A stretch of 38,879 nucleotides of DNA from a virus. The position numbers and the translations under genes are program-made. The notes under the pieces were generated by a model. It worked only from the letters and a program-made list of their open reading frames with translations, was not told the DNA's origin and searched no databases. Shown piece after piece: positions 1-6,392 of this stretch (position 1 is its first letter; each line of letters starts with the position of its first letter). The stretch lies in the IMG/VR virus record IMGVR_UViG_3300046713_000106, positions 1 to 38,879 of that record. One strand, 5' to 3'.

Positions 1-93
1 AGCAACGTCGGGCGGTACGTTGGCACCTTCCAGCTGGCGGGCGGCGGCCTTGTCTTTCACGTCTTCGAGGAAGACTTCGGTGGCAAGCCATGA
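1..93 (+). CDS. DUF7352-like phage protein, 3' end only (prophage A)
   Basis: The last 30 codons of a gene cut by the window edge. They align without gaps to the end of the 97-residue protein at 37900-38193, with about 90% nucleotide identity and a shared SNVGRYVGTFQ stretch. The full-length copy resembles the DUF7352 family of small phage proteins of unknown function, common in early regions near integrases. The stop codon overlaps the next start (ATGA at 90-93), so this is the upstream member of the same operon. Function unknown; the assignment rests on the second copy. Confidence 0.8.
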   Translation, partial: SNVGRYVGTFQLAGGGLVFHVFEEDFGGKP

Positions 94-425
94 CCGACCG
101 CGAACTTCTGGAACTGGCGGCGAAGGCTGTGGGGTGGGACGAGACGCGCCTTGATGAACGCAACTGGTTTTATGTGTGCACCTACCCGGGCGAGCCGCGT
201 GAGTGGGAGCTTTGGGACCCGCTGACCGACGATGGCGACGCGCTGCGGCTGGCGATAAAGCTGGGACTACCTGTCGGCAACACAAGCGGCGGCCAAAAGC
301 ACCCAGAGTGGTCATACGCATACGCAGGCAGCGTGCAAGTTCCGCACGATGGCAGCGACCCATGCAAGGCCGTCCGTCGCGCTATCGTCCGAGCCGCTGC
401 TGCTGTTGGGGAGGAGATGACATGA
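90..425 (+). CDS. Phage ABA-sandwich domain protein
   Basis: A 111-residue protein with the pattern of the phage ABA-sandwich family: an N-terminal helix (MTDRELLELAAKAVGW), a tryptophan-rich strand region, then WDPLTDDGDALRLAIKLGL near residues 42-60. These proteins are widespread in early or accessory regions of temperate phages and have no established activity. The start overlaps the upstream stop (ATGA), and its own stop overlaps the next ATG at 422. The gene is missing from the equivalent module of prophage B, where the DUF7352-like gene runs straight into the membrane peptide, so it was gained or lost here as a single cassette. Confidence 0.75.
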   Translation: MTDRELLELAAKAVGWDETRLDERNWFYVCTYPGEPREWELWDPLTDDGDALRLAIKLGLPVGNTSGGQKHPEWSYAYAGSVQVPHDGSDPCKAVRRAIVRAAAAVGEEMT

Positions 426-529
426 CCCCATCCCGCCCCCGCTGGCGCGAGATCCTGCGCACGCTGCTGATCCTGGCAGCCATCGCGGTGAACGTGGCGC
501 TCGTCCTCTCCTGGCTGATGCCGCAATGA
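422..529 (+). CDS. 35-residue single-span membrane peptide (copy A)
   Basis: The peptide has a short basic N-terminus (PRPRWRE), one hydrophobic helix at about residues 14-31 (LLILAAIAVNVALVL) and a very short tail, so N-in single-pass topology is likely. It overlaps the preceding gene by ATGA and the following lipoprotein by ATGA (526-529). An almost identical peptide is encoded at 38190-38297 in prophage B. Conservation of both reading frame and hydrophobic core in two prophages with different integrases supports a real gene. Function is unknown; a role at the inner membrane together with the adjacent lipoprotein is an inference. It is too short to be a normal inner-membrane spanin. Confidence 0.7.
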   Translation: MTPSRPRWREILRTLLILAAIAVNVALVLSWLMPQ

Positions 530-693
530 ACATCCGCGCCGCCATCGTCGTCCTGATCCTGTCCGGCTGCGCTGTCCCGTCGCCGATGGGCGGCCTGCTG
601 TACTGCCCGCAGGACCATGTCTGCAAGACAAGCATCGCGCCGGCCGAGGGGGCGTCTGCGCCGCGGCGGGAGCCGGAGGAGAAGAAGCCATGA
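526..693 (+). CDS. Small lipoprotein, 55 residues (copy A)
   Basis: It starts MNIRAAIVVLILSGC, a signal sequence ending in a lipobox (LSGC) with the modified cysteine at residue 15. The mature part is only about 40 residues, with two further cysteines (YCPQDHVCKT) and a charged proline-rich tail. A lipoprotein anchored at the inner or outer membrane is expected; the residue after the cysteine is alanine, so an aspartate retention signal is absent. It is translationally coupled to the upstream membrane peptide and the downstream excisionase. Its partner at 38294-38455 differs mainly in the C-terminal tail. It could act in superinfection exclusion, but nothing in the sequence proves that. Confidence 0.75.
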   Translation: MNIRAAIVVLILSGCAVPSPMGGLLYCPQDHVCKTSIAPAEGASAPRREPEEKKP

Positions 694-914
694 ACAAGCC
701 GAAGATCACGCTCATCGAATGGGCGGCCGCGCGCTACGACCCGGCGCCATCTGCCTGGGTGCTGCGCGCATGGGTGCGCGATGGCCAGATCTACCCGACG
801 CCCGAGAAGGTCGGCCGCACCTACTACGTCGAGCAGAACGCCCGGCGAGTCAATCCGCAGCAGCCGCGGCTATCGCTGGTCGAGCGCCTGGAGCTGGAAG
901 CCCACGAGGCATGA
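690..914 (+). CDS. xis: Excisionase, lambda Xis-like winged helix
   Basis: A 74-residue protein matching the lambda-type excisionase pattern: ITLIEWAAARYDPAPS, then WVLRAWVRDGQIYPTPEKVG, which gives the helix and wing of the MerR-like winged-helix fold, followed by RTYYVEQNARRV. Xis proteins bind attR arm sites, bend the DNA and steer the integrase towards excision. The gene overlaps the integrase start by ATGA (911-914), the normal xis-int coupling. It is unrelated to the DUF4224-like protein in the same position in prophage B, so the directionality module was exchanged as a unit with its integrase. Confidence 0.88.
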   Translation: MNKPKITLIEWAAARYDPAPSAWVLRAWVRDGQIYPTPEKVGRTYYVEQNARRVNPQQPRLSLVERLELEAHEA

Positions 915-1978
915 ACGCAGCGAGACGATCTGCGCGCAAGCGGGAGTGGCCGCGTGGGCTCTATGAGCCACGCCCTGGCTACTACGTCTGGCGCCATCCG
1001 ACCACGGGCGTATCGATGGCAATCGGCAAGGTGCCGCTGGCCGTGGCCAGGAACGAGGCTCTGGCCGCCAATCAGTTCGTCGCCGACCAGAAGCCCTCGC
1101 TGGTTGATCGCCTCGCTGGCGGCACCCGGATGACGCTCGCCGAGCTGCTGGAGAAGATGCCTCAATCTAGCAACGCGAACACAGCCAAGACGATGCGCAC
1201 GCTGGACAAGCGCATTAAGGTCGCGCTGGGATCGATCAACTGCGACGAGCTCGACACGCGGCGCTGCGCCGACCTGGTCGAAGACGCCGAGAGGGAAGGA
1301 AAGCAGCGCACCGCGCAGGCCCTTCGTTCGCGCCTCAAGGCCCTCTGCGATCGAGGCATGCAGCTCGGCGCAATGACTTACAACCCGGCCGACCCGACGC
1401 GCAAGCCCGAGGTGATCGTCCAGCGCCAGCGCCTGACGCTGGAGCAGTTCAAAGCCATCTATGCAGTGGCGCCCCAGGTTTCAGAATGGCTACAGCAGGC
1501 CATGATGATCGCACTCGTCACCGGAGCGGACCGCGCCACGATCGCCAGCATGCCGCGCGCCTGCGTGAAGGATGGCCACATGCTGATCAAGCGCGTGAAG
1601 ACCGGCGTGATGGTGGCTATTCCATTGGCGCTGCGCCTCGATGTCGTCGGCGTCAGCGTCGGCGATGTATCCACTGTTCGCACTGGCGTGCTGAGCCCGT
1701 TCCTGCTGCACCACGTCACGCGCTGGGGCAATGCACCGACCGGGTCGTCCATCCATCCGGATCGCATCAGCCGGGCCTTCACCGACGCGCGCAAGCTGGC
1801 CGGCATACCAGACGACCGGGCGCCGACGTTCCATGAGATCCGATCCCTCTGCAAGCGCCTCTACAAGGCCCAGGGCGGCGTCGACACGAAGGATCTGCTG
1901 GGCCACCTGGACGAGAAATCGGCGGCTCTCTACGCTGATCCACGTGGCGCCGAACCGATCATGGTGAAGGTCGGTTGA
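911..1978 (+). CDS. int: Tyrosine recombinase (lambda-type integrase), prophage A
   Basis: 355 residues, almost the length of lambda Int (356). The N-terminal part (about 1-65) has the arm-binding look (RGLYEPRPGYYVWRHP), followed by a core-binding region (about 70-165) and the catalytic domain. The active-site set is complete: Arg208 (ATGADRATI), Lys230, His308 and Arg311 (FHEIRSLCKRLY), His332 (LLGH) and nucleophile Tyr341 (ALYADPRG). These positions closely track lambda R212, K235, H308, R311, H333 and Y342. The start ATG overlaps the xis stop. It lies next to a non-coding junction, so its attachment site is expected just downstream, at 1979-2340. Confidence 0.95.
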   Translation: MNAARRSARKREWPRGLYEPRPGYYVWRHPTTGVSMAIGKVPLAVARNEALAANQFVADQKPSLVDRLAGGTRMTLAELLEKMPQSSNANTAKTMRTLDKRIKVALGSINCDELDTRRCADLVEDAEREGKQRTAQALRSRLKALCDRGMQLGAMTYNPADPTRKPEVIVQRQRLTLEQFKAIYAVAPQVSEWLQQAMMIALVTGADRATIASMPRACVKDGHMLIKRVKTGVMVAIPLALRLDVVGVSVGDVSTVRTGVLSPFLLHHVTRWGNAPTGSSIHPDRISRAFTDARKLAGIPDDRAPTFHEIRSLCKRLYKAQGGVDTKDLLGHLDEKSAALYADPRGAEPIMVKVG

Positions 1979-2340
1979 CGCTGCTCAAGTGCGCGAATAG
2001 TAAACACGGAATGAACGCTCATAGGAGCGAGGTCTGCTGCCCAGGCAGACGAAGAGAATGCTGCATTTACCGTTGCTGATCATGTATTTAGGCTCTTTTT
2101 TGAGCCGATACAGAGGCTCTTAAAACGTTGATTCGGAGCAATATAAATCAACGGGTTAGAAGCGGCATTTGAACAGGTTGCAGCCGAGCAAAGACCCCGC
2201 TAGACAGGGCTCATCCGCGAGGACGAGCCAAGTGCCTCAAACGCCCCGTTTCTGGCAGATCCCCCGCACGCTCTATGCGCCAGGCCCAGGCCAGGCCGGC
2301 CTCTTCTGTCGCTGGTCGGCCACTGAAGTCCTGCGCCCAA
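1979..2340. other. Non-coding junction between prophages A and B
   Basis: 362 bases with no convincing gene between the end of integrase A and the end of the oppositely oriented tailspike gene. It is visibly more AT-rich than its surroundings between about 1990 and 2160. It holds a 5-bp hairpin (CGCTC 2016-2020 with GAGCG 2025-2029), a 6-bp hairpin (GTCTGC 2032-2037 with GCAGAC 2045-2050), a short palindrome GGCTC-T6-GAGCC (2091-2106) and an 8-bp inverted repeat at 2126-2153. The right attachment site of prophage A and the left end of prophage B should both lie here. No tRNA or tmRNA end was recognised, so the core cannot be named from this window alone. Confidence 0.6.
2126..2153. other. Inverted repeat, candidate recombinase core site
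   Basis: CGTTGATT (2126-2133) and AATCAACG (2146-2153) form a perfect 8-bp inverted repeat around a 12-base spacer, in AT-rich sequence about 150 bases past integrase A. Tyrosine recombinases use paired inverted arms around a crossover region, so this is the best core candidate in the junction. The spacer is longer than the usual 6-8 bases, and no second copy was found in the window. A simple RNA hairpin is the main alternative. Confidence 0.25.
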
Positions 2341-4326
2341 TCAGTTCACAGCACCGACAGCAGCACGGAACCAAGTCGTCCCGTCAGAGACGATCAGCAG
2401 AACGTCGCCGGGAGTCGCCACGAAGTTGCCCCCAAGGTTGAGATTCCCTCCGCTCGTAACGATGGGCGATCCGGAGAACATCAACGCGACAAGACGGCCA
2501 GCGCACCCAGCAGCGGAAATGCTCGTTATGGCTGTGTTGCCGTTGACTGTCACTCCGGTTGCGTTCTGCGGAAGAGTCAGCGCCGCTGCAGCATTAACTT
2601 GGTAGTCATGGGCCAACCCAAACACACCGCCAACTCGATTATCAGAAACGACACGTTTTTCGTTCGTGCTGTTGACGGTCATGTCGCCACCAACACCATT
2701 GCCAATCAACGTCAACTTAGGATCGGAGCCGACATTGGAATTTACGTAGCTGGCCATTCCGCAGCCGATCATGCTCACATTGTTTATGTACTGATGATTC
2801 ACTGCGCCGAACCCGCTCCCGAAACAACTGATGGGGCCAATTGATGTTGTGTCGAGCGCTCCGTCTGACGTATCTCCGATGCTGATGAGAGCGGCGGTAC
2901 CATTTTGACCCTGATAGAACTTGGTGCTGTTAGTTACCCGGTTGCCGGAGCTATGAACTTCTACATACTGCCCTTGGTCAATAAAGTTGCGGTAGTTCAC
3001 AACATCGTTGTTGTGCAGGAAGAATATGCCGCCCTGTCCATTTGCAATCAGCCAGTCTCGATTGCCTATAGAGCCGCCAGAAATCTCCGATTGAGTCCGA
3101 GTGAAGTAGATGCGGCTAGGCGTGCCGCCCTTAATCATCACATCACCCGAGCAATTGCCGTTTGCTAGGGTGCAGTCGTTGAACCGTAGGAAGTTGTTAT
3201 TGCTGGACGCAAAGACAGCAGCGGTGCGGTCGAAGGTGAGCTGGCCATAGAGCGTGTTCGCGGTGACGTTGGCGCCACCACCGTTTGAGCGCCCGCACCC
3301 ATTGATATTGAGGAAGTTGAAGAAACCCTCCTCCACATAATCGAACAGAATCGCGGCACCTTCAAAGTTGAAGATCCAGACGTTCTCAAAGATCGGAAAG
3401 CGGACGTTGCGCAGCAAGAACCCGTGACCGAAATTGCTGTTGCCGTTGATAAAAATGTCCCGAACAACAATGCCGCCTTGCTGAGTCAGGAAGTTTGCCG
3501 CCGTGACGATGACCTCGAACACAGCGTCTTCAGTGCCGGCCATGTCTCCGGCCAGATAGATGACGGTTGAACCGGCTGAGTCGCCATACATATGGGTGCC
3601 AACACGAACCTGAATTTTTCCAGTGAGTGTCAATCCGCCAGCCGGATATCGAACATAGAGCGAAGCGTTGTGTGCGGCTTGGACTTTCTCAGTGTCTGTG
3701 CCGGTGAAGTCTGTGACGCTGACCCACTCGGCATTCTTATCATGCTGCGTTCGCCCGACTGCTCCTGGGAACGGCTGTTTGACGCCGACCATGGCGTCGC
3801 CCTTGGTGGGGTCGGTGGTGTTGATCAGCTGCAGCAGGACATCGGCGACCGACCCGCTGATCGGCGCCGCCACATAGGCCTGGCCATTGCTGTCGAACAG
3901 TAGCTGCGTGTTGGCGCGCGCTGCAGCGTCCGGAAGTTCCTGCGAAACCTCTGGATATGGGAATCGAAGCACCCCGTTGATCGACGCACGCTGACCCTGC
4001 AGCACCTGCCAGATCCGATTGAAGTCGTTGTCCAGCGTCGCCGACAGCAAGTCGCCCCGCTCCTGATAGTCCGTGTCGCGCTCCAGCAGAAGCTCGCGAC
4101 TCAGGAGGACATCGGCATGATTGGACGGCGCCGTGTTGAAGGTGACGGTGCCGCCGGACTGATTGCCGACGCCGACCAGGACGAATTGGGAAGGCGGCAC
4201 GACGACGTCATCGATTGACACGACCAAGTCGCTGGCCGCGAGCAACTGGAACTCGTAGGCGAAGACCGTGGTGACCCCGTTGCCGGTGTGCTGGGTGAAC
4301 GGTTGCTGGTCGATGATGGATGCCAT
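2341..4326 (-). CDS. Tailspike / tail fibre with beta-helix receptor domain
   Basis: A 661-residue receptor-binding protein. Residues 1-170 match the T7-like tail-fibre N-terminal domain that docks on the tail tube (QPFTQHTGNGVTTVFAYEFQ, then LLSRELLLERDTDYQERGD). From about residue 180 a conserved linker (AEWVSVTDFTG) opens a right-handed beta-helix of pectate-lyase type with many short repeats of NG, GN and hydrophobic strands to about residue 580. A conserved end domain follows (NLNLGGNF...GDVLLIVSDGTTWF). Such spikes bind and often cleave capsule or LPS glycans; the enzymatic activity is inferred. The central part is clearly more AT-rich than the N-terminal part. It is the last gene of the late operon, and a repeated promoter-like motif lies 104 bases upstream of its start. 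Confidence 0.9.
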   Translation of the reverse strand: MASIIDQQPFTQHTGNGVTTVFAYEFQLLAASDLVVSIDDVVVPPSQFVLVGVGNQSGGTVTFNTAPSNHADVLLSRELLLERDTDYQERGDLLSATLDNDFNRIWQVLQGQRASINGVLRFPYPEVSQELPDAAARANTQLLFDSNGQAYVAAPISGSVADVLLQLINTTDPTKGDAMVGVKQPFPGAVGRTQHDKNAEWVSVTDFTGTDTEKVQAAHNASLYVRYPAGGLTLTGKIQVRVGTHMYGDSAGSTVIYLAGDMAGTEDAVFEVIVTAANFLTQQGGIVVRDIFINGNSNFGHGFLLRNVRFPIFENVWIFNFEGAAILFDYVEEGFFNFLNINGCGRSNGGGANVTANTLYGQLTFDRTAAVFASSNNNFLRFNDCTLANGNCSGDVMIKGGTPSRIYFTRTQSEISGGSIGNRDWLIANGQGGIFFLHNNDVVNYRNFIDQGQYVEVHSSGNRVTNSTKFYQGQNGTAALISIGDTSDGALDTTSIGPISCFGSGFGAVNHQYINNVSMIGCGMASYVNSNVGSDPKLTLIGNGVGGDMTVNSTNEKRVVSDNRVGGVFGLAHDYQVNAAAALTLPQNATGVTVNGNTAITSISAAGCAGRLVALMFSGSPIVTSGGNLNLGGNFVATPGDVLLIVSDGTTWFRAAVGAVN

Positions 4327-4366
4327 TGGCGGGCCTCTCGCAAAGTGCGAGCGGCCGCGGCGCCGC

Positions 4367-6019
4367 TCAGGCTTCCAGCGTGGCCTCGTATACCCCGCTG
4401 CTTGGGCGCCAATCCTCCGGTCGGTCGGGGTCAGGTTTCCCGGCTGTTTGGGAGCCGATGCGCTCCGGTGCTTCCATCAGCGCGCCGGCCAGCGAGTCCG
4501 GATCGTCGTCTGGCTGCCGGGTGATCGCCGGGTTGAAGCTGCGCAGCGTGTCGTAGGCCGGGCCCTCCAGCACCGTGGTATGCGCCCAGAGCTTGCCGGA
4601 CGTCAGCGGCCCCTCGATGGCCTCCATGATTCGCTTGTTCTTGTTGATCGTCTCGTGCTTGGCCGTGACACCGACGTGATGCTTCAGCCTGGCCTGCTTG
4701 ATCGCGGCGCGCAGCACGGCCGGCGCAAAAGTGCCGGCGCCGTTCGTCTCGACGATGACCTTCGGGATGTGCAGCTGGCGGATCAGCGCGACCAGCTGGT
4801 GCACCTGGCCGCCGATGATGGTCTTCCCGTCGTCGGTGAACTCGGCCACCTCGCCGGTCAAATGCGCGGCGCGGTGCCAGTAGCTGTTGCCGATGGCGTC
4901 CTGGAACACCACCGACAGCGACGACACGTCGGAGTAGAGCTTCCCGCCTGATGGATCCCACTTGCAGGAGCAGCCGACGATCTGCGCCGAGCCCAACCAC
5001 ATCGAGACGACCTTGTTGGCCGTCTTCAGCACCGGCTCCACCTCGTATGCGATCAGCTTGTCCGGATCCAGCCGCACCTCGGTCAACGGCTTAGCCTCCA
5101 GCATGTACTGCGAGTCCCAGGCATTGAAGGTGCGGGTCTCCTTGCGGCGGATCTCGATCTCGGTCCGGGTGAAGCGTTCCGGCCAGGCGCACATCGAGGC
5201 GATGTCGATCACCGCACCGGGCGGCACCGGGAAGATCACCGCGCCGTTCTTGAATTGGAAGTGGATTCCCTCGGTCAGCAGCCGGGCCTGCTTGTGGATC
5301 CCGGCCATCACGTACAGCCCGTCCGGGCCGATCGGGTGCGGGAACGGGTAGCGCGTGCGGGAGCTCGTCTTCTCCTCGTAGCGGACCGAGTGGGCGAAGA
5401 GCGAGATCTTGAGCACGGCTGCACCTCCTGCGATCTGCTCCGGGTAGATCGAGTCGTGGGTGTGGGGCGTGCCGATGTAGGTCTTCTGGGCGCCGGGCAC
5501 GGCGATGTGGGTTGATTCGCTGATGCGCTGGCGCAGCTTCAGCCGGGCCTCCGGCGTTTCGATGTTGCCGGGCACCTCGATGTCGTCGAAGTCGACGGCG
5601 TCGGCGCGGGCGGCGGTAGCGTTGCTGGTCACGCCATTGGCCCGCATCGAGGCGTTACGCGCGTCCTTCGCACCGTTGACCCAGAACCGCTTGGCGCCCG
5701 GCCGGCGCGGCAGGATTCCGCCGCACAGCGGATGGTTGCGCAGCACGTTGATGACGTCGGCCGTCAGCATCCCGGCAGTCGGCCCATCGGCGGACCACAC
5801 CAGCGAGCGGTGCGTGCGGTCGCGGTACAGGCGCCAGGCCTTGTAGACCGCATAGATGGTGGACTTCGCCGCCCCGCGGAACACCATCATCACGCGCTCG
5901 TGGTCGTCGGTCGTCTCCAGCCAGTTGCAGATCCGGACATGCAGCAGCGGAATCGTCCAGCCCTGCACGCGGGCCCACATGACGAAGAAGGTCAGAAAAT
6001 TGACATCACGGTTTGCCAT
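4367..6019 (-). CDS. terL: Terminase large subunit, T7 gp19-like
   Basis: 550 residues, close to T7 gp19 (586). The packaging ATPase has Walker A FRGAAKST at residues 47-54 and Walker B AVDFDDIE at 141-148. The C-terminal nuclease has RNase H-like acidic residues in KWDPSGGKLYSD (Asp355) and IVETNGAGTF (Glu423). It pumps DNA into the prohead through the portal and cuts concatemers. The start at 6019 lies 14 bases inside the small-subunit gene, so translation is coupled. T7-type terminases usually make defined ends with direct terminal repeats. The last 60 codons contain one copy of the 21-bp repeated motif (4430-4450). Confidence 0.93.
   Translation of the reverse strand: MANRDVNFLTFFVMWARVQGWTIPLLHVRICNWLETTDDHERVMMVFRGAAKSTIYAVYKAWRLYRDRTHRSLVWSADGPTAGMLTADVINVLRNHPLCGGILPRRPGAKRFWVNGAKDARNASMRANGVTSNATAARADAVDFDDIEVPGNIETPEARLKLRQRISESTHIAVPGAQKTYIGTPHTHDSIYPEQIAGGAAVLKISLFAHSVRYEEKTSSRTRYPFPHPIGPDGLYVMAGIHKQARLLTEGIHFQFKNGAVIFPVPPGAVIDIASMCAWPERFTRTEIEIRRKETRTFNAWDSQYMLEAKPLTEVRLDPDKLIAYEVEPVLKTANKVVSMWLGSAQIVGCSCKWDPSGGKLYSDVSSLSVVFQDAIGNSYWHRAAHLTGEVAEFTDDGKTIIGGQVHQLVALIRQLHIPKVIVETNGAGTFAPAVLRAAIKQARLKHHVGVTAKHETINKNKRIMEAIEGPLTSGKLWAHTTVLEGPAYDTLRSFNPAITRQPDDDPDSLAGALMEAPERIGSQTAGKPDPDRPEDWRPSSGVYEATLEA
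4430..4450 (-). promoter_or_regulatory. 21-bp repeated motif upstream of the tailspike gene
   Basis: Identical over 21 bases to 18248-18268. Read on the minus strand it has the core AAACAGCCGGGAAACCTGAC. It lies 104 bases before the tailspike start, inside the 3' end of the terminase gene. In T7 a late promoter (phi-17) likewise precedes the tail-fibre gene. The GGGAAA in the core resembles the initiating GGGA of T7-type promoters. Promoter function is inferred from position and conservation only. Confidence 0.45.
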
Positions 6020-6392
6020 GGACGCGGCGGTCGAACGCTTCCTTGCTGCTCCCCTGCATCTTGCTCATCAGCCGCGCGGCCTCGCGCTCTGCCGCCGCGA
6101 TGCTCTTGTCCAGCTCGCCCTCGGCCTCCTGCTCCTCGGCGCTAGGGTTGCCGGCAAGCGTCGTGTCGCCGAAGTGCTGGGTCTGGCATACCAGGGCCTG
6201 CACCTTGGTCACGATCATCAGCGTGGCGGCCGGGTTCTTCTTGCACCAGTAGCGGTCGCCGCGGGTTTGCTTGTCCATGGCGTTGGGCTCGATGCCGTGG
6301 CCCGGCCACTTGGCTGGGTCGGCCTCGAACAGGAACACATCCATCAGCTCCTCTTCGAGGGCCTGCAGTCGTTCGTACTGGTCTTGCCTCAT
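6006..6392 (-). CDS. Probable terminase small subunit
   Basis: A 128-residue, highly charged protein (MRQDQYERLQALEEELMDVF... to a basic end DRRVHGKP) directly upstream of and overlapping terL. Small terminases of T7-like phages (T7 gp18, 89 residues) bind the packaging site and regulate the large subunit, and they occupy exactly this place. The predicted structure is mostly helical, with a coiled-coil-like segment EEQEAEGELDKSIAAAEREAARLMSK at about residues 86-111. The ATG at 6392 forms ATGA with the stop of the 826-residue gene. Longer in-frame starts exist, but they would run into that gene. The call leans on position more than on sequence. Confidence 0.65.
   Translation of the reverse strand: MRQDQYERLQALEEELMDVFLFEADPAKWPGHGIEPNAMDKQTRGDRYWCKKNPAATLMIVTKVQALVCQTQHFGDTTLAGNPSAEEQEAEGELDKSIAAAEREAARLMSKMQGSSKEAFDRRVHGKP

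Larger units (their letters stand above)
1..693 (+). repeat. Left copy of a two-block direct repeat (partner 38101-38455)
   Basis: Bases 1-93 match 38101-38193 and bases 422-693 match 38190-38455, in the same orientation and gene order. The first 32 bases are identical, and a run of about 50 bases inside the membrane-peptide gene is also identical. The left copy carries an extra gene (90-425) between the two blocks. Similarity stops where the excisionase genes begin. The copies lie about 38.1 kb apart and bracket prophage B. Confidence 0.93.

Noticed and set aside
2091-2106. GGCTC-T6-GAGCC as a transcription terminator for integrase A
   Set aside because: The T-run is in the loop rather than after the stem, so it does not fit an intrinsic terminator.
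1979-2340. A tRNA or tmRNA end as integration target
   Set aside because: The hairpins do not form a cloverleaf and there is no GTTCGA-type T-loop.
2169-2844. Plus-strand open frames (2169-2441, 2275-2844) over the junction and tailspike end
   Set aside because: They overlap the tailspike coding sequence, lack clear start signals and show no recognisable domains.
2341-4326. A diversity-generating retroelement, as in Bordetella phage BPP-1
   Set aside because: No reverse transcriptase gene and no template/variable repeat pair near the tailspike.
4430-4450. Motif as a fragment of lac-region vector sequence, because part resembles CAGGTTTCCCGACTGG
   Set aside because: Similarity covers about 16 bases with a mismatch, neighbouring bases do not match, and the other copies sit in phage gene leaders.
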